DNA from: Ceratotherium simum simum
Lineage: Eukaryota > Chordata > Mammalia > Perissodactyla > Rhinocerotidae
Length of the DNA stretch: 64,000 nt
Direction of reading: 5' to 3'
NCBI RefSeq assembly: GCF_000283155.1
Contig: NW_004454156.1
Location: 33,081,208 to 33,145,207, forward strand
Made by a program: the position numbers and the translations under genes. Of this stretch, positions 56,561 through 64,000 are shown in pieces. Numbering within the stretch: the first letter of the stretch is position 1; the number at the start of each line of letters is the position of its first letter. Under the pieces are notes generated by a model, which had not been told where the DNA came from, made no database searches, and saw nothing but the letters and a program-made list of their open reading frames with translations.

Positions 56561-56627
56561 AATACAGATTGTACACAGGAGTCACTGGTGCATACGTGGT
56601 CTTTAAAGCCTGGGGTCGGGTGTACAG

Positions 56628-56830
56628 AGCAGACATTTTCAACAAGGGAAGTGTTGCAACCCAGGGGATATTTTGGAGATGTGTGCTGGCGTTTTTTAGT
56701 TGTCACTATGACGATAGGGGGCACTTGGTTGCTTTTATTTGGTGGAGGCAAGGCATGCTAGAATGCCAAAAGTCCTACAATGTTGGAGACATCCCCATAC
56801 AAAGAATCCTTCATCTTGCATGACTTTCTC
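56628..56830. mobile_element. MER58-like hAT-Charlie DNA transposon
   Basis: It shows agacattttcaacaagggaa, ggatattttggagatgtgtg, tttttagttgtcactatgac, ggaggcaaggcatgctagaa and gtcctacaatgttggagaca, then ccccatacaaagaatcc. The block order of a common placental hAT-Charlie MITE is preserved. Confidence 0.7.
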
Positions 56831-56999
56831 GCTGTTTATAATGTCCTGAGCTTAGATTCTAATTCCCCAAATAAACACGAGACATTTTTATGTTGCTTTT
56901 TAATATACATTGAATTTTACATACATTGAATCTTCTGGGAATGTAACTGTAGGGTAAGGTGAGGGAAGATGTCTCTGTAAAGATGGCTCCCATATTTGT

Positions 57000-58035
57000 A
57001 TTTCCAGCCCAGACTTCTCTCCTGAATCCAGCCTTGTCTGTCCATCTGCATGCTCAACGTCTCTACTTGGATGTCTAAGAGGCAGCTCAAACCTAAATTG
57101 TCCGAAACCGGACTGCAAATCTTTCCCCTCCCACAACACCCACTCTACCTGGTCCTCCCCATCTCCATGGATAGGGACTTCAAGTTGCTTCTCCAAAACC
57201 TTCAAGTCATCTTCAACTCCTCATTTTTTCTCACTTGTATCCAATTCATCAGGAAATCCTGGTGGTTCTACCATCAAAATATCTCCAGGATCTGGCCACA
57301 TGTCCCCATCTCCATGCCATCCCCTCTCTTGCCTGGTTTATTGCAATTGTACCTAACTGCCCTCCCCACTTTCCTTCTTGCTCTTCTACGGTTTATACTC
57401 AACAGCAATCAGAGGAATCCTATTAAAACCTGGATCATGTCATTCCTCTGCTTTAAATCCTCCAACAGCTCCCCATTTCACTCAGAGAAAAAGCCAAAGT
57501 CCTGACAATAACCTACTAGGCCATCCAAAATTCCTCTCCACTTACGTCTTTCATCTCATTTCCTTCGCTCTCTCCTTCACAGTGCTCCTTCCAGCCTCAG
57601 TGGCCTCTTTACCCTTCCTTTACACAAACATGCCAAGCACAGTCTCAAATTTCAGCCTTGGCATTGGCTGTTCCCTCTGCCTGAAATGCTATTCCCTCCA
57701 TTATCCTAAAGGCTAACTCCCACATCTTCAAGTTTTGGCTCAGATCTCAACTTCTCAATAAGGCCTACCCTGACCACCATTTTTAAATGGCAATTCCCTT
57801 CCAGCCAGCACCCCTGACCCCACTCCCCCTACTGCATTTTCCCCATAGTTCTTCTCACCTCCTAACAGAGCATATTATTTATTCATTATTCAAGTTTATT
57901 GTTTGCTGTCTGTCCATCCCAAGTAAGTTCCACGAGGGTGGGGTCTTTGTTGTGTTCAATTCTGTTTCCCAAGTATCTAAAAGAAAACCTGGCAAATAAG
58001 TTCTCAATAAATATGTATTGAAGAAATAAATGGAT
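57000..58035 (+). mobile_element. LINE-2, ~1 kb ORF2 end plus complete 3' UTR
   Basis: The L2 is colinear from ctctacttggatgtctaaga, through cgaaaccggactgcaaatct, tcaaaatatctccaggatct and tgtcattcctctgctttaaa, into the 3' UTR (aataaggcctaccctgacca, ttgtttgctgtctgtccatc). The terminal blocks are ctcaataaatatgtattgaa and gaaataaatgg. It is the most complete L2 in the window. Confidence 0.95.
57050..57505 (+). pseudogene. LINE-2 ORF2 C-terminal remnant, still open
   Basis: A frame of 151 codons follows the CR1-clade L2 reverse-transcriptase thumb and C-terminal region: KLSETGLQIF, ISRIWPHVP and LLRFILNSNQR correspond in order to known L2 ORF2 blocks. There is no palm motif and no true start. 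Survival of an open frame in an element older than the placental radiation is likely chance over this short span, but it merits a check. Confidence 0.8.
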
Positions 58036-58121
58036 GAACGTTAGTAAAATTAGCTCTTGTATCATCACGTATTTCTCCCAAACTATTGATTCTGGCGTAA
58101 ATTTTGTGAGAGATTTTCTTC

Positions 58122-58426
58122 CTTTTTTTTTTTTTTTTTTGTAAGGAAGATCAGCCCTGAGCTAACATCCATGCTAATCCTCCTCTTTTTGCTGAGGAAG
58201 ACCGGCCCTGAGCTAACATCTATTGCCAATCCTCCTCCTTTTTTTCTTCCCCAAAGCCCCAGTAGATAGTTGTATGTCATAGTTGCACATCCTTCTAGTT
58301 GCTGTATGTGGGATGCCGCTTCAGCGTGGCCGGAGAAGCGGTGCGTCAGAGCGCGCCTGGGATCCGAACCCGGGCCGCCGGTAGCAGAGCGCACGCACTT
58401 AACCGCTAAGCCACGGGGCCGGCCCA
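58122..58426 (-). mobile_element. ERE SINE, long form with doubled internal block
   Basis: An 11-bp duplication agattttcttc flanks it (58111-58121 and 58427-58437). After a T17 run the plus strand has two related blocks (gtaaggaagatcagccctga and ctgaggaagaccggccctga, each followed by gctaacatc), then the common ERE end through aagcggtgcgtcagagcgcg to taagccacggggccggccc. It is low-divergence and CpG-rich. Confidence 0.95.
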
Positions 58427-58437
58427 AGATTTTCTTC

Positions 58438-58819
58438 TTGATATTCAATGTTTAGCGTTCAGAATCAAAAAACAAAAACTCACTTGGTCTCTCAGAACAA
58501 GAAACAGCAGCAGCAGCAATGGCAAAAGCTTTGTTTTTGGAGATTGCTGTCTCTTCTGGGAGTTTGGATCTCTTCAGAACCTCAGCTGTGCCCTTGGTTT
58601 TTGGCCACAACTGTGGTAAGGTTGGGAAATGAGTCTGAGGTAGTACAAGGTGAGGGGAGGATATTGGGGTAAATAATCCTCAACTGATATCTCAAAATAC
58701 CACCCTCTACATGTCTCTGAGCAGCTCTGATCTTTGGGACATTCTCTGGTTAAGCCACAGTCTTACTTCCTCTAACCTTCATCACTTAACCTTGGTTTCA
58801 CTTTCTAGAAAGAAAGAAA
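58438..58819. other. Unassigned sequence
   Basis: It includes a short CAG-type tract (cagcagcagcagcaatgg, 58506-58523). No gene or repeat family is recognised. Confidence 0.45.
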
Positions 58820-59110
58820 AAGGACAAGACTCTACCTTGTTCCACACAGAAGTCTTTCAGAGGTTTGAAGACTGACTTTAAGTTCTCACTCTTTGCATTC
58901 CCTCTCACCGTCCCATCGCCTAGTCTTCTCATTTAAACATCTCCTGGTGCTTTATCGCTTCCTCCCATGACACGAATTTAAGTCCTTTTAATGTCCTCGT
59001 AATATCCTCTGCAAGGGCTCAAACTTGTCTCTATCCCTCTTACGGCATAGACCCCACAGTTGGACAGAATATTCTAGATGCCATGTGGCAGGTGCGTGGT
59101 TGGGCAGGAG
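58820..59110. mobile_element. CR1/L3-like ancient repeat, tentative
   Basis: Blocks tgctttatcgcttcctccca, tgacacgaatttaa and acagttggacagaatattct, then agatgccatgtgg, follow a widespread amniote repeat that reads cgttcctcatatgacatg ... actggacacaatattccagatgtggtc. The strand of the parent element is uncertain. Confidence 0.4.
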
Positions 59111-59164
59111 CAGGACTCCCACCCATTTTGGTTATTTCTTCGCACAGCCACTTCACATTGACAA

Positions 59165-59350
59165 GAGGTTTGAATGTTACCCTAAAGGTGATGGAGGGTA
59201 GCCACAGGGTGTTAAGCAGGAGAACAACGATCAGAATTGAGTTTCTCTAAGACCGCTCCAGCTCTCCAGAGAAGAGATATGGATTGGAGGGATCAAGACT
59301 AAAGGCGGGAAACCAGTTAGAAAGCTGTTGCAGAGCTCCAGATGGTGGCT
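59165..59350 (-). mobile_element. LINE-2 fragment, reversed
   Basis: It shows aaaggtgatggagggtagcc, agaacaacgatcagaattga and aaaggcgggaaaccagttag, then gctgttgcagagctccagat. It aligns with 56070-56220, the same L2 segment in the longer copy. Confidence 0.8.
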
Positions 59351-59564
59351 GGTTCATTTGGAACCTCTGGCCCCTAAATTCTTCTAACACATGTTCTGTG
59401 AGGCTAGATTACCTCTGTCTTATGCTTTTGAACTTGGATTTCAGTTTCCTTTATTCAGCAGTTAGGAGACACTTTTTTTTCCCTTAATCCTTTAGCCATT
59501 CAGTTGTGTTAAGGCAAAATGCTTCCTCTTTGTGCTCCTATAACGTGCTTTTAAAATTTTACAT

Positions 59565-59740
59565 GGCATCATTTTTCTGTGTATTTAGGTTAGCTGTTTA
59601 CAGCCCCCTGCCCCTGCCCAAGAGCCCGAGAGTCCTTTGAAGAGAGACTCAAGGCCTTTTTTGTTTTATGTCCCCCACAGCACAGAGCCAAGTGCCTTGT
59701 ACACAGCGAACCTTGTCGTATTTGTTAAATTAAGCTGAGG
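59565..59740 (+). mobile_element. LINE-2 3' end
   Basis: It reads ggccttttttgttttatgtc, ccccacagcacagagccaag and tgccttgtacacagcgaacc, then gtatttgttaaattaagc. Confidence 0.65.
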
Positions 59741-59999
59741 TGAATGGGGCTGAATTAAAAGCTGCTGTTAAAATGCAAATATGCTATCCGGGCTCCACAA
59801 GACATTAAGGCACCCATTAAAACCTTGGCACAGAGTAATTTATTGGATTGGCTAATAACCACCCAGTAGGCAGAGAAGGACTGAAACAGGAGAGAGTGTA
59901 GTTTAGACTTGAGAGAGCTTCTCAAGAGAGGGATGCGGGGACAGAAATGAGACACGAGCCTAGCCTGGCTGAAGGGCAAGCAGTGTGGGCCCTGCATCC

Positions 60000-60265
60000 A
60001 GTAGAGGGAGCATGGGCTTTGAAGCCAGAATAAACTGAGTTCTAGTCCCAGTGCTGCTACTCACTAGCTCTGTGACCTTGGGAAATTTAACTAACCCCTC
60101 TGAGCCATGGTCTTGCTCGGTCAAAGGGCAAAGATTTGTTCAGCTTATCTTTCATTTCCAAAGATTACACACATTGCAATCAGTAGTGGGTGCTTCCTGG
60201 ATGTTTTGTAGATTGGTGCCAGGCAATAGTAGGCCCTCAAAGAGTACTGGTTGAATGAATGAGAG
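60000..60265 (+). mobile_element. MIR SINE, first of a pair
   Basis: It reads gagcatgggctttgaagcca, gttctagtcccagtgctgct, ctctgtgaccttgggaaatt and cccctctgagccatggtctt, with a 3' end ggcaatagtaggccctcaaa. The region between is diverged. Confidence 0.8.
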
Positions 60266-60284
60266 TGAGCGTGGGACATTAGCC

Positions 60285-60490
60285 TGACAAGGATGTGAAA
60301 ACCAGTGCCACCCTTTTTTACCAGCTTGCTCTGGTTAAGGACTTCAGCTCACAGTGCCCGACTTTTTAAATCTATGAAATGGGAAGATGGCTTCCCATTG
60401 CCTTCCTCTCATTTTATTGCAAAGATGGAATGAGAAGTCTGCGAAGCACTTTGCACATAGTAGTTCAATAAGTATTAATTCCCTCCATTT
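60285..60490 (+). mobile_element. MIR SINE, second of a pair, diverged
   Basis: It shows ctggttaaggacttcagctc, taaatctatgaaatgggaag, gaagcactttgcacatagta and gttcaataagtattaattcc. Confidence 0.6.
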
Positions 60491-61379
60491 CCAGCAGCTA
60501 ACACACCTCATGCCATTTCTATGCATTTATGGCCAGAAAAGAAATTGCTTGACACCTGGCTTTACCTGAAATTTTCCCTTCCAAATGAATAAGACCAGAA
60601 TTATTTTAGGTGGACTTTCCCTAACTCTCAGTGTGTGAACTTGGACTGAGGTTTTATGCACTCAGGTGCTTTCCCCCAAAGGAAGAGACAAAAATGTGCA
60701 TATGTTCACTCATCCCCCTCTGAGCAATAGCAATAAACAACCCACAGGCTGCAGAGCTGTGCGCCAGCCCCTGTGCGGCTGTGAATTTCTAGCAGCCCTC
60801 GCTCAAATGGGCACGTGGCCCCCATCGGATGGAGAGTTTACAGCTCACAGGTGCAAGAACAATTTTTCAATTAGGGATAATATCGTTCTTCATCATGTTT
60901 TTCTGGAGCCTTGTGGGAGGAGGGGCTCTGGCCAGCTGGGAACTCAGCACAACAGTTACAGTTTAGAAGTCTGAGATGTGTTTCCCCCAAAATGTTTCTG
61001 ATCTCCTCGCTTTGCAGTAAAAGTCCATGATGGTGATTTACTCCACTTGAATGAGTCGGCAGACTCCGTGCTGATCTTTTAAAACTTCTTGCAAATGTAT
61101 GGACTTATTCACAGGCCCCTTTCCATCTAATCAGGCTGAATTGTCCTTTTGGCTCAACTGTGTCTCCAAACCTAGTCGATTTTCTCTTTTAATGTCTGTT
61201 CTGTCTATCTTGTCCTTTTCAAGCAGGCCTTTGCTCCTACTGGTTAGGATGAGTGAACATGATAGTAGAACTTGCCTTCTACCTTAAAGGAAAGAGTTCC
61301 GATGGACAGCAGGGAGGCAGACAGGCACTCCAGGTTGGGAGAACCATGTGGGAATGTGCCAGGCTTGGAGAGAGGACAA
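60491..61379. promoter_or_regulatory. Candidate conserved non-coding block (core 60700-61080)
   Basis: It is repeat-free. The core holds gagcaatagcaataaacaac, gaacaatttttcaattaggg, ataatatcgttcttcatcat and ggtgatttactccacttgaa. It is moderately GC-rich with scattered AT words. Enhancer-like status is inference only. Confidence 0.22.
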
Positions 61380-61640
61380 TGAAGAAACCAGTGCATATGG
61401 TTGGGAGGATGAGGATTGGTCGGGATGCAGGGGGAAATGAAGTTGAAAGCAGGTTGGAGTCAAGTTGTTGAGAAACTCAATTGCCTTATAAATGTGTTTT
61501 TGACTTTATCATGGCACCTGTGGGGAACCGTGGAAGGTTTTAGGGGAGAGGAATTTTGTCATCAGTCTGCTGTCTGTGCCAAGGACAGATTGCAGCAGAG
61601 ACTAGAAGCACTGAGATTAGTTACGTTTACTCAGTTTTCT
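61380..61640 (-). mobile_element. LINE-2 fragment, reversed
   Basis: It shows catggcacctgtggggaacc, gtggaaggttttaggggaga and ggaattttgtcatcagtctg (L2 ggttttgagcagaggagtga), then attgcagcagagactagaag. Confidence 0.65.
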
Positions 61641-61659
61641 TATTTGGGGGGAACAGGGG

Positions 61660-61815
61660 GAATGTAAATTAACCCAACATGTTTTGAGCCCAGCTGTGTA
61701 ATAGGCACCACACTAAAGGCTGTGGGGAACCGAGATGTGAATAATATCAAGTTTTACCCTCAAGATGCTCAGTACAATGCAGATTCATATTCAGCAAACA
61801 CGTATTGGGTACCTA
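61660..61815 (-). mobile_element. LINE-2 3' end, reversed
   Basis: It reads acatgttttgagcccagctg, tgtaataggcaccacactaa, aggctgtggggaaccgagat and tcaagatgctcagtac. A second similar start (cagcaaacacgtattgggta) follows at 61794. Confidence 0.6.
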
Positions 61816-62261
61816 CACTCTCTGTTAGGAATGCTTTCAACCCCAAGCAACAGAATACCCAAACAACACTGGCTTATGCAATAAAGACGTGAGTTACCTC
61901 ACTTGACAAGAAGTCTGGAGATTGTCATTAGCGTGTTAGCCAGTGAGTAGCCAGATTGTCACCCTCTCCCACTCTCTGACCTGATTCGGGCTGTCAGTTG
62001 TGCTCCTCGATGCAGTTTCCGTAGTTGGAGGCTGTGGCTCCGAGCCAGCCAGGAACCTGCCATGGACTACGTTGTTGCTGCTTCCCCAGATTTGCAACCT
62101 TTGCAGCTACCCCACTTCGTATCCATAAATCTGGACAATGTCCCCAAGAGGAAAACGCTCAGGCCCGCCAGCATTTCCAGGCCCAAATGCCTACCCGCCC
62201 TTTCTCCTTTCATATCTGAAATCGCCTCCTAAAGATTCCAAGTGCAAAGACTCTTTTGTAA
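61816..62261. other. Probable old repeat start, then unassigned
   Basis: Bases 61828-61930 (gctttcaaccccaagcaaca, gaatacccaaacaacactgg, cttatgcaataaag) resemble a known placental interspersed repeat whose family I cannot name. The rest is unassigned and ends in an A11 run. Confidence 0.35.
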
Positions 62262-62510
62262 TCTAAAAAAAAAAATAAAACGTAGCCAACCTCCTCCCCA
62301 GTGGTAGAAGTCATATATTTAACACGCACTAATCGAGGAGGTGCATAATGGCTATGTCTGTGATTAATTTACAGATGCTTTTAAAGACATTTCTTCTTTA
62401 TCAATTAATTATGTATAAAATTTCACGTGTGCAATGGTGACTCTTCATACATTTAATAAAAAGATGAACATGTGAATTTGTGAGACACCATATTTATCTA
62501 CTCTACAGAC
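62262..62510. promoter_or_regulatory. Candidate conserved non-coding block
   Basis: This AT-rich, repeat-free block has closely spaced homeodomain-type words (gattaatttac at 62362-62372, TAATTA at 62406-62411) and cactaatcgagg. It starts after an A-rich run. Function is inferred only. Confidence 0.25.
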
Positions 62511-62636
62511 AGTTCTGGAACATTCGTGGATTTGAGAATCCTAAGCAATGACCCCATAGCTTTTGAGAAGTGTCTGACCTCTGGTTTAAAATATTTGGTG
62601 TTCACAACAAATCTATGGAGAGTTGTTTTCTTTCTT

Positions 62637-62897
62637 TCTTTTTTTTTTTTTGAGGAAGATTGGCCCTGCGCTAACATCTGTTGCCAATCTTCCTCTTTTT
62701 CTTTCTTTTTTCTCCCCAAAGCCCCAGTACATGGTTGTGTATCGTAGTTGTAGAGTTGTAGCTCTTCTGTGTGGGATGCTGCCTCAGCATGGCTTGGTGA
62801 GCAGTGAGTAGGTCGGTGCCCAGGATCCGAACCAGGGAACCCTGTGCTGCTGAAGAGGAATGCCGAACTTAACCGCTACGCCACCAGGCCGTCGCCT
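62637..62897 (-). mobile_element. ERE SINE, older copy
   Basis: A T-rich start is followed by gaggaagattggccctgcgc, taacatctgttgccaatctt, ccccagtacatggttgtgta, catggcttggtgagcagtga and cggtgcccaggatccgaacc, with the end cttaaccgctacgccaccag-gccgtcgcc. It is more diverged than 41338 and 58122. No exact target duplication was found, although tctatg occurs near both ends. Confidence 0.93.
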
Positions 62898-63788
62898 CTA
62901 TGAATATCTTTTTAAATGAGGAAACCAAGACCCTGACATAGTAAGAAAAACAGATCCATCAAACCAGGGTCTTCAGCCTCAAGCCAAGGTGTATTCAAAC
63001 CTATCCCCACACTAGCATGGCTTGGGAATTCTTCCTTCTTTTCTTCTACCCAGGAACCCTCAGCCCCACTGCTGAAGTCACGCTAGCCACCGTTGTTTCC
63101 CTTCAGACCCCTTCCACGCCCACACACTCCGCTGGCACAAGGTCCTGGCCTGAGTTTACAGGGGTGATTTGTCATCTTACAAAACAAACACAGTTCGGGT
63201 GAGAAGAGATCCAAGTGATAAATAATCCCAAACCAGAAAGCTCCTGTGGAAGTTTTGGAACAAAAGAGAAAAACAAAAACAAACCCCCAAAAAACATAAA
63301 AGCTCAGGATGATTTATTTCATAATTTAAAATCAAAATTGCCTTCAGGCAGAAGGACTTGTTTGCCCAGTTTTGCCCTAGAGTGAGTCATAATAGCTAAG
63401 TTATATACCCTTGGAAAAACCAGCGCTTTTCTAGTGGGAGCACAGAGATGTCATTAAGCCCGGAACTGTGTGCAGCGGTGCCAGAATCAAATGTCCTTTG
63501 AAATCGAGACCAGCAGAGAGAAAGCCTCAGGGCTGGTGCTGTGTTCCTCCAGACCAAGTCTGGTCCCCAGAGTCTCAGCCAGGATGTGGCAGGGAAGGAA
63601 TTGTGGGGAGCAGAAAATCACTGTGGCCTTAGGGGCAGGGCCCAAGAGAGATGTGGGGGACGCTCATAAAATCAGAGCTGGGCAGGTAGCAGGACAAGGG
63701 GGAAGGAGGATATTAATGACATGGGGCAGATTGAATTCAGTCTGTAATAGTGACACAGTCTGGACACAGCCACCAGTAAGTCCAGACC
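62898..63788. other. Unassigned sequence
   Basis: No gene is supported. An A-rich patch with an aaaaacaaacccccaaaaaa-type tract lies at 63265-63300. The frame at 63470-63859 runs into the MLT1 LTR and has no domain. Confidence 0.45.
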
Positions 63789-64000
63789 TGTATCAGTTAT
63801 CTACTGCCACAATCATGCAAGGTAGCAAACAGCTCCCAACCTCAGGCATACGACAGTAAGCATTGATTTTCTCTCAAGAGTCTGTGAGCCAGGTTTAGCT
63901 CATCTCAGCTGATCTCACTCTTGTGTCTGTGGTTCACTGGTGGATCAGCTGGGAGAAGGCTGATCTAGAACAGTCTCACTCACAGGTGGCTGGCTATCAG
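63789..64000 (-). mobile_element. MLT1-type LTR, cut by the window edge
   Basis: It starts TGTATCAGTTATCTACTGCC and continues ctcaagagtctgtgagccag, cagctgatctcactcttgtg, tctgtggttcactggtggat and ctgatctagaacagtctcac. This order matches the reversed MLT1 subset with repeated ctcggctgatctcg blocks. The rest lies beyond base 64000. Confidence 0.85.

Noticed and set aside
58083..58448. 121-codon minus-strand frame
   Set aside because: It is a translation of the ERE SINE (tRNA-like head and tail), not a gene.
1..64000. CRISPR arrays, operons, Shine-Dalgarno sites, riboswitches
   Set aside because: SINE, LINE, LTR and MIR content shows that this is mammalian DNA. No spacer-repeat array or bacterial gene layout is present.
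1..64000. Mitochondrial insertions and rRNA pseudogenes
   Set aside because: No stretch was recognised by eye as mitochondrial or ribosomal. A search would be needed to exclude short ones.

Overview
This window is ordinary mammalian nuclear DNA with no protein-coding gene that I can support. No open frame exceeds 191 codons, and the recognisable coding-type frames are transposon fossils (LINE-1, LINE-2, ERV-L). The DNA is CpG-poor except inside young SINEs. Four copies of the equine repetitive element (ERE, a tRNA-derived SINE ending in a CCGGCCC-type head) point to a perissodactyl, most likely a horse or other equid. The subfamily names below come from recognising consensus sequences by eye, not from a database search.

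Layout. Bases 1-5 kb hold old L3/CR1, L2 and MIR fragments, a solo MLT1 LTR with a perfect 5-bp target duplication, an old L1/HAL1 fragment, and a tRNA(Glu)-headed SINE with an RTE/BovB-like body and an 11-bp target duplication. Bases 5.2-10.6 kb are a degenerate ERV-L provirus on the minus strand, split by an ERE and bounded on the right by a 5'-inverted (twin-primed) L1. Bases 11-36 kb are a mosaic of MIR, L2 and L1 relics and unique sequence. Bases 36-43 kb carry a MaLR LTR, hAT fossils and a very fresh ERE. Bases 43.7-50.6 kb are a second minus-strand ERV-L provirus into which four MaLR LTRs have landed. Bases 50-64 kb are unique sequence with L2, MIR, hAT and ERE copies, and an MLT1 LTR cut by the window edge.

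Function. Nothing here forms a pathway. The parts most likely to matter are repeat-free, AT-rich blocks rich in homeodomain or SOX-like words (about 26.7-27.3, 31.6-32.2, 41.9-42.3, 53.8-54.6, 60.7-61.1 and 62.3-62.5 kb). They resemble distal enhancers of a gene desert or large intron, but this is inference without alignment. I found no undescribed system. The most unusual structures are the RTE-linked tRNA(Glu) SINE, the LTR-plus-flank repeat around the first ERV-L, the twin-primed L1, and a small template-switch scar in an old L1.
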